Shown: in pieces, positions 16,295 through 25,421 of the stretch
Numbering within the stretch: position 1 is the stretch's first letter
Layout: the number at the start of each line of letters is the position of its first letter
Assembly (NCBI RefSeq): GCF_018130145.1
Contig: NZ_JAFCMB010000001.1
Coordinates: 744,001 to 808,000, forward strand
Length of the DNA: 64,000 nt
Direction: 5' to 3'
From: Bradyrhizobium sp. AUGA SZCCT0176
Lineage (GTDB): Bacteria > Pseudomonadota > Alphaproteobacteria > Rhizobiales > Xanthobacteraceae
Program-made: the position numbers and the translations under genes
The notes under the pieces: model-generated
The model's database searches: none
Told to the model about the DNA's origin: nothing
The model's input: only the letters and a program-made list of their open reading frames with translations

Positions 16295-17101
16295 TTACCA
16301 GTCCTCGTCATAGATCCACTCTCTTTGGATTCGAGGCCGCGCCCTTACGTGCGGCGACGGAAGCGTGCGCTCGGGCTTGCGCAAGGTCGGAGTCGGCTGC
16401 GCCGGAGGCGGTGACGTCTTGGGCGGGTTCTGCTCGGAAACTCTCGCCAGTACGCGTTTCATCTCTTCCTGGTTCGCCTTGAGCTCCTCAATGGCCTTTG
16501 AACTGTCGCGGACTATTTGTTGCTGGTTCGCCTTGAGCTGTTCGATGTTTCGCTCGAGATTCGCGAGATCGCGCGCCATCGTTTGCAGCAACTCTGTGTG
16601 ATCAGGAAGCGCTGCAGTGGTTGTCGGCGCGGCGTCTTGCGGTGCGGTCTGAGGCAAGGGCGATGCTTGCGGTGGTGTTGGCTCCGCCGCGGCCACTTGA
16701 ACGGTAGATGGCGCCTGCAGGGCGGGTACCGGCGGATTTTCCGACGGCAATGTTGAAACCAGCTGGGGGGCCCAACGGGCGACAACCAGCTTGGCCCCGG
16801 CTCCATAGGAGGACTGCAAAACCAGGGCAGCGACAACGATGCACGCCGCCAGCACCAGGCCGACGAGCGCCCGGCGCGCCGGCTTTCCAGGCGGTGATTG
16901 CGGGCGAGGTCCGGCCGAAGGAGGTCCGGCCGAAGGTGGACGCTCGGCATCGTGCTCCATTTTTGCAACCTGTTCACTCACGCGCGCAAGCTCTTCACTC
17001 GCGCGTGTGATCTGTCCGTAGGCGTGCGCGAGTCGTTCATCGGTGCGCGGGACCGGGGCATCGGGGGAGGCATTTGCCTTCGAAGTGGGTGTGGAGTTCA
17101 T
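16295..17101 (-). CDS. Single-pass membrane protein with a coiled coil, unknown function
   Basis: A 268-residue protein. The N-terminal 75 residues are cytoplasmic and include a short helix (ITRASEELARVSEQVAKMEH). One membrane segment lies near residues 78-97 (ALVGLVLAACIVVAALVLQ). After a proline/alanine-rich linker, a heptad-patterned coiled coil spans about 170-220 with repeated LKANQ units. The tail is proline- and arginine-rich and ends IYDEDW. Proteins of this build are common in Bradyrhizobium but have no assigned role. ATG 17101 is the only good start. The upstream neighbour is the FMO gene, about 200 bases away on the same strand. Confidence 0.6.
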   Translation of the reverse strand: MNSTPTSKANASPDAPVPRTDERLAHAYGQITRASEELARVSEQVAKMEHDAERPPSAGPPSAGPRPQSPPGKPARRALVGLVLAACIVVAALVLQSSYGAGAKLVVARWAPQLVSTLPSENPPVPALQAPSTVQVAAAEPTPPQASPLPQTAPQDAAPTTTAALPDHTELLQTMARDLANLERNIEQLKANQQQIVRDSSKAIEELKANQEEMKRVLARVSEQNPPKTSPPPAQPTPTLRKPERTLPSPHVRARPRIQREWIYDEDW

Positions 17102-17309
17102 TGGCGCTTCCCTTTTCCGTCCAACGTCATCCCAAGGTTGAGGTCGACTATTCGTCGGGTCGACCAGCCGCCGACACTGCGTTCAGTCTTGTTCAAAGAA
17201 TGGCCGCATGATGGAGAGAATGCTCCTATGCTGGTCGGACATCAGCAGACCAGCCGGGCCGGCCTATAGGTGCCGTCTCCAGGCCTGCTCAAAGCAATCG
17301 AACAGGCAA

Positions 17310-19112
17310 TCAGCTCAGATGGTGGGCCTTCTGGAGGCCGTAAACCGATGTTGGAATGCCTTCCATTCGTGCCTTCAACTGGAGGGACAGAAACTGGGAG
17401 TAGTGACGTGACTGGTGCAGGTTACCGCCATGGAACCAAAGCCCCTCCTGCTGCGTCGGCTTCCACATATTTCGCTGTTCGCCTTCCCATGGGCCGGGGT
17501 CTTTGGTCGTATTCGAGCCCAGTCCCCAGACCTTACCGACCTTGTCGGCAACTTCCCTGGAGATCAGGTCCGCGGCGAAGCCGTTCATCGAACCGTAGCC
17601 GGTGGCGTAAACGACGAGCTCAGCCGGCAGCTCGGTCCCGTCGGTCAAGATGACGAAATGTTCCGTGAGCTTTTTGACATCGACGCCGCTCTTCAGCTTG
17701 ATGCTGCCATTGGCTACCAATTCCGAAGCGCCGACGTCGATGTAGTATCCGGATCCACGCCGCAGGTATTTCATGAACAAACCGGAATCGTCGTCACCAT
17801 AATCGAGCAGGAAGCCTGCCTTCTCGAGGCGTTTGTAGTAATCGGCATCGCGTTCCCTGATCGCGTTATAAACCGGGATCTGGAACTCGTGCAGAATCTT
17901 GTAAGGCAGTGACGCAAAGATCAGGTCGGCCTTGGCCGTTGTCATTCCAGACTGGACCGCCTGTTCGGAGTAAAGCGAGGCCAATCCGAGCTCCATCAGC
18001 GAGTCCGACTTCACAACGTGGGTCGTCGAGCGCTGAATCATGGTAACGTCCGCTCCGGCTTCCCAAAGCGCGGCACAAATATCGTGGGCGGAATTGTTCG
18101 AGCCGATCACCACGGCTTTCTTGTTCTTGTATTTGTCCGGCCCCGGATGCTGCGACGAATGGTGGTGATCGCCCTTGAAAATCTCCATGCCTTCGAATTT
18201 CGGCGTGTTGGGCTTGGCTGACATTCCCGTCGCTAGTACGAGCTGTTTTGGCTTGAGGACGATTTCCTTGCCGTCGCGCTGCACGATGACGGTCCACTCG
18301 CGGCTCTTCTCGTCGTAGGATGCCTTCTTGCATTCGGTTGAGCCCCAGTAATTGAGCTCCATCACCTTTGTATACATTTCGAGCCAGTCCCCGATCTTGT
18401 CCTTCGGTGAGAAGACCGGCCAGTTCCGGGGAAACGGCAGATAGGGCAGATGATCATACCAAACAGGATCATGCAGGCAGAGTGACTTGTAGCGTTTGCG
18501 CCAGCTGTCGCCGGGGCGTTCGTTCTTTTCGATGATGATTGTCGGCACATTGAGCTGGCGCAGCCGGGCTCCGAGTGCGATGCCGCCCTGACCGCCACCA
18601 ACAATGACACAATAGGGTTGGCGCGTGTAGCCGAGTTCGGCAGCTTCGGCCTCGCGTTCTTCCTTCCACGTTTTTCGATTGCGTTCGGCGCCGTGTTTTG
18701 CCCCCATCGGACGGTCGAAGCCCACGGCCTCTTCGTGTCCCTTGAGTTCGCTCATGGTCGTCAGCAACGTCCAGATCCGGCCGTCTTTCAGGCGGATGTG
18801 GCCAAAGCCACGCGCGACCTCCGTTTCGAATTGTATCCAGCTCTCTATTATTCCGTCTGTTTCGGAAGCGTCCTCTCCGTCCGCAATTTTCCAGTTCGAC
18901 GGTTTCGTATCGGCGAGCCGCGCCTTGAGCATGTCGCGAACCTGTTCCTTGCCCTCCATTGTCTTGATATTCCAGGTGAAGGTAACGAGGTCGCGCCAGT
19001 AGCAGTCAGCCTGAAAGAGATCGACGGCGCGTTCCACCTCGCCAGCGGACAGCGCTTTGTCGAGCGCGTTGAGCAGATCAGACATTTTTCCGTCCGGGGC
19101 CTTGTCGAGCAT
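17310..19112 (-). CDS. Flavin-containing monooxygenase with an N-terminal NTF2-like domain
   Basis: A 600-residue NAD(P)/FAD-dependent oxidoreductase. Residues 1 to about 130 look like an NTF2/SnoaL-type domain (VERAVDLFQADCYWRDLVTF). The FAD motif GGGQGG sits at 172-177, the FMO-type FKGDHHHSSQH stretch near 320, and a second nucleotide motif (VIGSNNSAHD) near 335. The ATG follows GGGAGG at an ideal distance. Related fusions are annotated as Baeyer-Villiger or FMO-type enzymes acting on small carbonyl, amine or sulfur compounds; the substrate cannot be told here. It is not in an obvious operon. Confidence 0.82.
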   Translation of the reverse strand: MLDKAPDGKMSDLLNALDKALSAGEVERAVDLFQADCYWRDLVTFTWNIKTMEGKEQVRDMLKARLADTKPSNWKIADGEDASETDGIIESWIQFETEVARGFGHIRLKDGRIWTLLTTMSELKGHEEAVGFDRPMGAKHGAERNRKTWKEEREAEAAELGYTRQPYCVIVGGGQGGIALGARLRQLNVPTIIIEKNERPGDSWRKRYKSLCLHDPVWYDHLPYLPFPRNWPVFSPKDKIGDWLEMYTKVMELNYWGSTECKKASYDEKSREWTVIVQRDGKEIVLKPKQLVLATGMSAKPNTPKFEGMEIFKGDHHHSSQHPGPDKYKNKKAVVIGSNNSAHDICAALWEAGADVTMIQRSTTHVVKSDSLMELGLASLYSEQAVQSGMTTAKADLIFASLPYKILHEFQIPVYNAIRERDADYYKRLEKAGFLLDYGDDDSGLFMKYLRRGSGYYIDVGASELVANGSIKLKSGVDVKKLTEHFVILTDGTELPAELVVYATGYGSMNGFAADLISREVADKVGKVWGLGSNTTKDPGPWEGEQRNMWKPTQQEGLWFHGGNLHQSRHYSQFLSLQLKARMEGIPTSVYGLQKAHHLS

Positions 19113-19285
19113 GATGTCCTCCCTTGTGCCGATGGCAGAGCTGCGCTCTTTTCTCGTTCCGGCGAACTGAAGCCGAGGCGCCCGACGAAAGCGATGAGCT
19201 CGCGCAGTGTCATTCGGTCATTCAGGACATATCTAAATTCTAGCACTTTGCGGCGAAGAGGCGAGGGGGAATCAGCCAATCGGGG

Positions 19286-19540
19286 TCAGAATGCGGCCAG
19301 GCATCGGGATTGGGTCCGATACCTGATTTTCAGGGAACGTCCGGTTTTTTGACGCGCAAGCGACCGCAACGAGCAGCGCATGCTGAGCCATCGAGAGATC
19401 TCCTCTCGTTCAGAAAGGCTGAGCGCCTGTTTGGCACGGTGCCGATCCGGAGGACGAATGCCGTTGGCCTGCCAGCGATCCCAGATCTCGGATCGCTGGG
19501 CCGCCGAGTAGTAAATGCGACGTCGCTGCTTCATGTCCAC
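19286..19540 (-). mobile_element. Truncated IS30-family transposase remnant
   Basis: The frame reads MDMKQRRRIYYSAAQRSEIW then ANGIRPPDRHRAK and LSLSEREEISRWLS. These are segments of the N-terminal helix-turn-helix region of rhizobial IS30-type transposases. About two dozen residues normally between RWQ and GIRPP are missing. The frame leaves the family after residue 63 or so, and no catalytic DDE core follows. It is therefore a dead fragment. The sequence up to about 19610 may belong to the element's end, but terminal repeats could not be defined. Confidence 0.65.
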
Positions 19541-19691
19541 ACTCCATCTTTGCTAAAAGATTAGAGTGTTGCGCTGACCAATTGAGCCCACCCCCCATTT
19601 CGGACATTCGATTGCAATGCTAATGCGAACATCACCGCGACACGACGTTACTTCGGAGAATGGACCACTAGCGAATGCAGAGGAGGCCAGC

Positions 19692-20075
19692 ATGACGATT
19701 TACATTTCTCAAGGTCGTTACACCGCAGCGGCCATCAAGGGGATGACGGCGAAGCCGGAGGACCGTTCCGAGGCGGTCGCGGAGTTGTTCGCCGCCGCCG
19801 GTGCTCGACTGATCAGTTGGTATCTGACTTTGGGACCCTACGATTGGCTAATCATAGCGGAAGCGCCGGATGAACCCACGATGATTTCAGCGGTGCTTGC
19901 AGCCGCGGCGGGTGGAAGCCTTTCAGACATAACCACTACCGTGGCGCTCACGGCGAGTGATACGGCAAAGGCCTTCCAGCGGGCAGGCGAGCTTACTCTG
20001 AAATTCAGATCGGCGGGCCGTGCTGATTACTACGGAGTAGGGATCGATTCGGGCCGTGAGATCGGCGAGGCTTGA
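19692..20075 (+). CDS. GYD-domain protein
   Basis: A 127-residue protein of the GYD family, small alpha-beta proteins of uncertain function found widely in soil bacteria. The family start YISQGRYTAAAIKGM and the central LGPYDWLIIAEAPDE stretch are present. ATG 19692 is preceded by AGGAGG at 19681. It sits just downstream of the IS30 remnant and is not in an operon; msrA follows after about 250 bases. There is no signal peptide. Confidence 0.75.
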   Translation: MTIYISQGRYTAAAIKGMTAKPEDRSEAVAELFAAAGARLISWYLTLGPYDWLIIAEAPDEPTMISAVLAAAAGGSLSDITTTVALTASDTAKAFQRAGELTLKFRSAGRADYYGVGIDSGREIGEA

Positions 20076-20328
20076 ATGCCAAATTCCGGGATCGGCGCTG
20101 CCGCCGACATGACGGAGCCAGCAGGGTCGTGGGCAATAGGCGTGCCCGCTGCTGCTTCGTCAGCCGAGCGTGGGCTGCCGGATCGCTAATGCAACTCGAG
20201 CGAACGGCCGTTTCCGGCGCAAGGCAGCCGCTTGTTGCTGTTTGCAATTTGGCATCGTTCGGCCGCATTATGCGCGCTTGATGGCTTGCGGGGCATGACG
20301 CCCGCGGTGAACCGAAGGGAGGACCGAC

Positions 20329-20868
20329 ATGACGGTTTCGACGGAACGCGCAGTCCTTGCCGGTGGCTGCTTCTGGGGTGTGCAGGATTTGCTGCGCCGC
20401 TATCCCGGGGTGATTTCAACGCGGGTGGGCTATACCGGCGGCGAGGTGCCGAATGCGACCTACCGCAACCACGGCAATCACGCGGAAGGCATCGAGATCA
20501 TCTTCGATCCGAAAGTGATCAGCTATCGCAAGCTGCTGGAGTTCTTTTTCCAGATCCACGATCCCTCGACCATGAATCGCCAGGGCAACGATCTGGGCCC
20601 GAGCTACCGGTCGGCCATCTTCTATACCAATGACGAGCAGAAGCGGGTCGCGGAAGACACCATCGCCGATGTCGATGCATCCGGATTGTGGCCCGGCAAG
20701 GTCGTTACCGAGGTGGCGCCCGTCGGGCCGTTCTGGGAGGCGGAGCCCGAGCATCAGGATTATCTGGAGAAATATCCTGATGGGTACACCTGCCACTTCA
20801 TCCGGCCGGACTGGACGCTGCCGCACCGGGCGGAGAAAGCGGAGCCGGGGGTGAGGGGAGCCGCGTGA
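20329..20868 (+). CDS. msrA: Peptide-methionine (S)-S-oxide reductase MsrA
   Basis: Reduces methionine-S-sulfoxide in proteins, using thioredoxin as electron donor. The 179-residue protein has the catalytic AGGCFWG motif at residues 11-17 and the conserved GYTGG stretch, and matches MsrA in length. No C-terminal recycling cysteines are obvious, so recycling by a single-cysteine or other route is possible. A GGAGG site precedes ATG 20329. The stop overlaps the next gene's GTG by four bases, an unusual pairing of a repair enzyme with a ThDP-dependent enzyme. Confidence 0.92.
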   Translation: MTVSTERAVLAGGCFWGVQDLLRRYPGVISTRVGYTGGEVPNATYRNHGNHAEGIEIIFDPKVISYRKLLEFFFQIHDPSTMNRQGNDLGPSYRSAIFYTNDEQKRVAEDTIADVDASGLWPGKVVTEVAPVGPFWEAEPEHQDYLEKYPDGYTCHFIRPDWTLPHRAEKAEPGVRGAA

Positions 20869-22505
20869 CCAAGGCCTCCGATCTGCTGGTGGCCGCCCTC
20901 GAAAACGAGGGCGTCGAATACATCTTCGCCATTCCCGGCGAGGAGAATCTCGACGTGCTGGACTCGCTGCGGCGCTCGAAGATCAAGCTGGTGCTGACGC
21001 GGCACGAGCAGGCTGCCGGTTTCATGGCGGCCACCTATGGCCGGCTCACCGGACGGGCGGGCGTCTGTCTGACGACGCTCGGTCCCGGCGCGCTCAACCT
21101 GACGACATCAGCGGCCTACGCGCATCTCGGCGCGATGCCGATGGTGATGTTGACGGGGCAAAAGGCGATCCGGAGCAGCCGTCAGGCGCGTTTCCAGATC
21201 GTCGACATCGTCGCGACCATGCGGCCGCTGACCAAGATGGCGACGCAGATCGTGTCGGCACAGAGTATTCCGACCCTGGTTCGCGATGCTTTCCGCGTGG
21301 CGCAGCAGGAGCGGCCGGGCCCGGTGCATCTCGAACTGCCCGAGGACATCGCGGCCGATGACGCCACCGCCGATATGATTCCGCCGCACACCGTCGAGCT
21401 GCCGGTGGCGCCATCGGCGGCGATCGATCGCGCCGCCGCCATGATCATGGCCGCCAAGAAGCCGCTCGTGATGCTGGGCGCCGCGGCGAGCCGGACGCTG
21501 CTCGCCGAGCCGCTGTCGGCGTTCGTGCGGCGATGCAAGATTCCGTTCTTCAATACCCAGATGGGCAAGGGGGCCGTCAATGCCGGCTCCAATCTCTACA
21601 TGGGCACGGCGGCGCTGTCGGAACGGGATTGGGTGCACGAGGCCATCGACCAGGCCGACCTGATCATTTCGATCGGCCATGACACCGTCGAGAAGCCGCC
21701 GTTCCTGATGGGCCATGACGGCCCGCAGGTGATCCATGTCGGCGTCACGCCGGCGACGGTGGAGCAGGTCTACTTCCCGCAGGCCGAGATCGTCGGCGAC
21801 GTCGGCGCGGGCCTTGCCGCGCTCGCCGATCGCCTCGAAGGCAAGCTCCCCAACGGTCAGGCATTGCTGGGCCTGCGCGAAGGCATTCTCGCCCATCTCG
21901 CCGAGCGCTCGACCGAGGACCGGTTTCCGCTGACGCCGCAGCGCATCGTGCACGACGTCCGCGCCGTCATCCCGCCTGACGGCATCGTGGCCCTCGACAA
22001 CGGCATGTACAAGATCTGGTTCGCCCGCAACTATCGCACCAGCGTCGCCAACACGCTGCTGCTCGACAACGCGCTGGCGACCATGGGGGCGGGGCTGCCT
22101 TCGGCGATCGCAGCGGCGCTGCTCCATCCCAAGCGGCGCGTGCTCGCGGTCTGCGGCGACGGCGGCTTCATGATGAATTCGCAGGAGCTGGAAACGGCGG
22201 TGCGGCTCAAGCTGAACCTCGTCGTGCTGATACTGGAGGATCGCGCCTACGGCATGATCCGCTGGAAACAGGAAGTCGACGAGTTTCCCGACTTCGGCCT
22301 GGAGTTCGGCAACCCTGATTTCGTCGCTTATGCCAAATCATATGGCGCCAAGGGCGCGCGCGTCGGCAAGGTCTCGGAACTCTCGACGATGCTGGAGGCC
22401 GCTTTCAGTGCAGGCGGCGTGCATCTCGTCGTGGTGCCCGTCGACTACAGCGAGAACATGCGCGTGCTGGTCGAGGAGCTGCACGCCGGCGTCCCGGGTG
22501 GTTGA
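20865..22505 (+). CDS. ThDP-dependent acetolactate synthase-like enzyme
   Basis: A 546-residue enzyme of the acetohydroxyacid synthase/AlsS group. The catalytic glutamate lies in [10 protein letters not shown] near residue 47, and the C-terminal ThDP-Mg motif begins [15 protein letters not shown]. The second half of that motif reads LEDRAYGMI where NDN is often seen. It probably condenses pyruvate with a 2-oxo acid or pyruvate, or is a related decarboxylase; no small regulatory subunit lies beside it, so biosynthetic IlvB is unlikely. It is coupled to msrA by a GTGA overlap. Decayed pieces of a second copy lie at 22528-22616 and 25422-25600. Confidence 0.82.
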   Translation: MTKASDLLVAALENEGVEYIFAIPGEENLDVLDSLRRSKIKLVLTRHEQAAGFMAATYGRLTGRAGVCLTTLGPGALNLTTSAAYAHLGAMPMVMLTGQKAIRSSRQARFQIVDIVATMRPLTKMATQIVSAQSIPTLVRDAFRVAQQERPGPVHLELPEDIAADDATADMIPPHTVELPVAPSAAIDRAAAMIMAAKKPLVMLGAAASRTLLAEPLSAFVRRCKIPFFNTQMGKGAVNAGSNLYMGTAALSERDWVHEAIDQADLIISIGHDTVEKPPFLMGHDGPQVIHVGVTPATVEQVYFPQAEIVGDVGAGLAALADRLEGKLPNGQALLGLREGILAHLAERSTEDRFPLTPQRIVHDVRAVIPPDGIVALDNGMYKIWFARNYRTSVANTLLLDNALATMGAGLPSAIAAALLHPKRRVLAVCGDGGFMMNSQELETAVRLKLNLVVLILEDRAYGMIRWKQEVDEFPDFGLEFGNPDFVAYAKSYGAKGARVGKVSELSTMLEAAFSAGGVHLVVVPVDYSENMRVLVEELHAGVPGG

Positions 22506-22527
22506 AAATTTCAGCGCCGGGCTTGTG

Positions 22528-22616
22528 ACCACTCACCAAAATGGCGACGCAGATCGTCTCCGCGCAAAGCATTCCTGCCCTGGTTCGCCCGGTGCATCTC
22601 AAACTGCCCTAGGCGG
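22528..22616 (+). pseudogene. Fragment of a second acetolactate synthase-like gene (5' part)
   Basis: Matches the neighbouring gene at about 21226-21348: the stretches aaaatggcgacgcagatcgt and ccctggttcgc are shared, followed after an internal deletion of roughly 36 bases by ccggtgcatctcaaactgccc. A stop codon (TAG) replaces a glutamate codon at the end. It ends directly at the hydratase gene of the inserted cluster. Confidence 0.75.
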
Positions 22617-23385
22617 AAAATTTAATGCGAACCTCGCCGAGAGGACCATAATCGGCCACATGCTCATCGCCTGGCCGCGCCAGTGCCATGCCGGTCAACG
22701 TGCCGGTGCTGACCATCGCTCCGGCTTTGAGGCCGATACCGGTACGCGAGAGTTCGTTGGCGAGCCATGTGAGTGGCACCAGCGGATGGTCGATGGCGTC
22801 CGCCGCGCGCCCACGGCGTTTCACGACGCCGTTCACCCACAGCACGGCTTCCTGCCCGGCGATGTCCTTGCTGCGCCAATCTGCGATTGGCTCCCCGTAG
22901 ATGATGAAGCCTGATCCGCTGCCATCGGCCAGAATGGCCGTCAGGGGCGGGAACGACGCGTCGTGCACGAAACGGCATTCGGCAAGCTCGAGCCCGGGGT
23001 GAAGCGACAAAATCGCGTCGGCAACTTCGCTTTCAGAATAGGGCTGCTCGCGCGGCGGCATATCCTTTCCCAGCAAAGCTGCGTATTCGATCTCCGAAAG
23101 CGGATGCAGCAGCCTGCGCCCTGCAAAATTCGTCGGACTGGCGAGAATGAACTGTTTGAAGACGCGACCGTAGATGGGGCGGTCGGTGCGCAGCGCCCGT
23201 TGCATCTCCGCTTTCATCGCGGCGATTTTCCAGCCGCCGACGCTCCAACCGAGTTCCCGGCCGATGTCTGCCGCGATCGTGTAGGCCGTGCCCACATCCG
23301 GAGGGACGAGGGAGGGATCAAGCCCGCTTTGCTGGCGATTCTCGCGACGGAGTGTGGACAGCAACGTCGTCAGGCCATGCTGCAT
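22609..23385 (-). CDS. 2-keto-4-pentenoate hydratase / fumarylacetoacetate hydrolase-family protein
   Basis: A 258-residue protein resembling MhpD-type 2-keto-4-pentenoate hydratases: residues around GWSVGGWKIAA, ASPTNFAGRRLLHPLSEIEY and SEVADAILSLHPGLELAECR follow the family order, and WLANELSRTGIGLKAGAMVS precedes the C-terminus. In this family the enzyme adds water to a 2-hydroxydienoate or acts on a related compound at the end of aromatic meta-cleavage. ATG 23385 was chosen; the frame extends to 23424 but the extra residues do not look native. It is the last gene of the TetR-controlled cluster. The exact substrate is unknown. Confidence 0.75.
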   Translation of the reverse strand: MQHGLTTLLSTLRRENRQQSGLDPSLVPPDVGTAYTIAADIGRELGWSVGGWKIAAMKAEMQRALRTDRPIYGRVFKQFILASPTNFAGRRLLHPLSEIEYAALLGKDMPPREQPYSESEVADAILSLHPGLELAECRFVHDASFPPLTAILADGSGSGFIIYGEPIADWRSKDIAGQEAVLWVNGVVKRRGRAADAIDHPLVPLTWLANELSRTGIGLKAGAMVSTGTLTGMALARPGDEHVADYGPLGEVRIKFSA

Positions 23386-23445
23386 TTTGAGTTTCCCGGT
23401 TGATTCACGACATGGTCGACGCAACCTGCGCCGCCGCCCTCCGCA

Positions 23446-23853
23446 TCAGCCTTTTGGCGCTTTGTTTTGAGCCGTGAAGATTCCGCTGGCGCGTGCGATC
23501 CACCGGTCGTCGGCCATCACCGCCGCCTGTGCGAAGCCGAGCGTATTGCCGGCCCGTACGCGATCCACGACGACCGTGACGTGTTGACCGGCGACTGCCG
23601 CGGCCAGGTAATCGATGTTGAGCGACGTGGTCAGGTAGCGCGAGGTCGCCTCAGGGCGGCTAGCCACATTGTGGCCAAGCGCCATGTCACAAAGCGTTGC
23701 GATCAGGCCGCCATGGGCGCGGCCGCGCGCATTGCAATGTCGTTCCTCGATGGCAAGCCCGATCTCAATCACCCCGTCGCGTTCGCGTTGCCAAAATGGG
23801 CCAATGCTGTCGAGAAATGGACTGGGTTTGACGAACGGTTCCCAGTCGCTCAC
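23446..23853 (-). CDS. PaaI-type hotdog-fold thioesterase
   Basis: A 135-residue hotdog-fold protein with ARGRAHGGLIATLCDMALG, the hallmark N-terminal helix motif of PaaI-like acyl-CoA thioesterases, which release free acid from aryl- or acyl-CoA. The GTG start at 23853 has GGAGGG about ten bases upstream and overlaps the amidohydrolase stop by four bases. It belongs to the TetR-controlled cluster and suggests that a CoA thioester is formed or removed in the pathway. Confidence 0.82.
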   Translation of the reverse strand: MSDWEPFVKPSPFLDSIGPFWQRERDGVIEIGLAIEERHCNARGRAHGGLIATLCDMALGHNVASRPEATSRYLTTSLNIDYLAAAVAGQHVTVVVDRVRAGNTLGFAQAAVMADDRWIARASGIFTAQNKAPKG

Positions 23854-24689
23854 GCGGCCCTCCGTTGGGCAATGAATTGTTCCAGCTTGAACACCCGCAC
23901 GGCATTGCCGCCGAGGAAGAGAGCTTTTGCTTCGTCGTCAAGTGCGAGTTCGCCCAGTCCCTCCAGCGCCTTGGCGGCCCTGATCATCGGATAGTTGGTG
24001 CCGAACAGGACCTTCTCCCGGCCGTGGCCACGCATGTACTGCACCAGCTCCGCCGGATATCGCTTCGTGGTATAGGCCGATGTGTCGATGAAGACGTTTT
24101 CGTGCTTGGTCGCGACCGCGATCATCTCCTGAGTCCAGGGATAGCCGATGTGACCGGCGACGATCCGAAGCTCCGGAAATTCGAGCGCGACCTCGTCGAT
24201 GTAGGGAATCGGGCGCCCCGTTTCCGACGGCCGCAGCGGGCCGGTATGGCCGACCTGCGTGCAAAACGGAATATCGAGTTCGATGCATTCGGCGTAGAGC
24301 GGATAGTAGCGCCGGTCGGTCGGAGGAAGATTCCAAAGCCACGGCACGACCCGCAAAGCCCGAAAGCCAAGCTGCTTCACGGCCCTGCGCAGTTCGCGGA
24401 CCGCGTCCATCGGTTTGTGCAGGGATGCGCTTGCAACGCCGATGATGCGGTCGGGATACGCGGCTGCAACGGCGGCAACCTCGTCGTTGGAAATCATCCA
24501 TCCGTCGGGGGCACACCATGCTGCAGCGAGCCCCGCGGTAACATGGCCTTCGTCCATGGCCGAGATAGTCATTTCCGGCGTGATCACCGCAGGCCGGGGT
24601 GTCGCGCGTGTCCAGCGGCGAAGCGAGGCGAACATTTCGTTGGCGGAATGGCGTTCGGTTGGATGCTGCATCCACGCATCGACAATCAT
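23850..24689 (-). CDS. Amidohydrolase-family (amidohydrolase_2) protein
   Basis: A 279-residue protein of the metal-dependent TIM-barrel amidohydrolase_2/ACMSD-like group, which includes hydrolases and non-oxidative decarboxylases of aromatic acids. The metal histidine regions CTQVGHTGPLRPSE, IVAGHIGYPWTQEM and the aspartate/asparagine region LFGTNYPMIRAAKALE are all present. The N-terminal HxH pattern seen in many members is weak here (DAWMQHPTERH). It starts two bases from the TetR stop and overlaps the thioesterase, so it lies in one operon with them. Substrate unknown. Confidence 0.78.
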   Translation of the reverse strand: MIVDAWMQHPTERHSANEMFASLRRWTRATPRPAVITPEMTISAMDEGHVTAGLAAAWCAPDGWMISNDEVAAVAAAYPDRIIGVASASLHKPMDAVRELRRAVKQLGFRALRVVPWLWNLPPTDRRYYPLYAECIELDIPFCTQVGHTGPLRPSETGRPIPYIDEVALEFPELRIVAGHIGYPWTQEMIAVATKHENVFIDTSAYTTKRYPAELVQYMRGHGREKVLFGTNYPMIRAAKALEGLGELALDDEAKALFLGGNAVRVFKLEQFIAQRRAA

Positions 24690-24690
24690 A

Positions 24691-25287
24691 CTAACTCTCC
24701 AGGTTTACGACGGATCGGATCGCGCATTCCGCAAGAAAAGCTGTGTGCTCGCGCGGATCGCTGCGCTCGCGTCCGGATAACCAGGCGCGACAATGTATCT
24801 GGGCGGGGCCGATGATCTGGCTGGTGAAAATCGAGATCGGCATACCGCGTATCGCGCCGGATGCGACATGCGGATCGAACCAGCGCGCCATGCCGGCCCG
24901 GAAAGCAGAATTGACTTCCTGCTGATCCTTCCGAATTTCGGTCAGCCATTCTGCTCGCGATTGCTCGAACAGGAAATTGGCTTCGCGGCGACTTTCCACG
25001 ACCCATCGAAGATGGGCTGCGACCAGTTCAGCAACCCCGGTGGCGGCGTCCGGATCCTGGCTCAAAGGCGCGAGCATTGCTGCGTGGTAGGAGCGAAGCG
25101 CCCGCAGGAACAGTTCCGCTGCGAGACCACGCTTCGATCCGAAGAAATGGAAGAAGCTGCCGTTTGAGGCGCCGGCCAATTCACAGACCGACATCACAGT
25201 GGCCTGGTCGAACCCGACTTTGTCAAAGGTTCGCAGGCCTGCCGCCAAAATCGCGTCTTTCGCAGCGCCGTATGGGTTCATAACCAT
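24691..25287 (-). CDS. TetR-family transcriptional regulator
   Basis: A 198-residue regulator. The N-terminal helix-turn-helix covers about residues 8-55 (VMSVCELAGASNGSFFHFFG and SKRGLAAELFLRAL), and the C-terminal ligand domain is variable. It is the first gene of the amidohydrolase-thioesterase-hydratase operon. A perfect 7+7 inverted repeat at 25300-25316, 12 bases before the start, is probably its operator, so self-repression relieved by a pathway compound is likely. The start is ATG 25287 or 25281. Confidence 0.88.
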   Translation of the reverse strand: MVMNPYGAAKDAILAAGLRTFDKVGFDQATVMSVCELAGASNGSFFHFFGSKRGLAAELFLRALRSYHAAMLAPLSQDPDAATGVAELVAAHLRWVVESRREANFLFEQSRAEWLTEIRKDQQEVNSAFRAGMARWFDPHVASGAIRGMPISIFTSQIIGPAQIHCRAWLSGRERSDPREHTAFLAECAIRSVVNLES

Positions 25288-25299
25288 TAGATTTACATT

Positions 25300-25316
25300 C
25301 TAGAGTGTGACTCTAG
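25300..25316. promoter_or_regulatory. Inverted-repeat operator for the TetR regulator
   Basis: CTAGAGT-GTG-ACTCTAG, with perfect seven-base arms around a three-base spacer. It lies in the expected promoter region of the TetR-led operon. Length and symmetry fit TetR-type sites, but binding has not been shown. Confidence 0.65.
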
Positions 25317-25421
25317 TTAGCATTGTGCTCGCCTGAGCACAAGCATTTTCAACCTCGAATGTCCGTTGGGTGAAAGCCGGCTTTTCGGGAATGCCGGATT
25401 TGGCGCGAAGCCGACGTTCCG

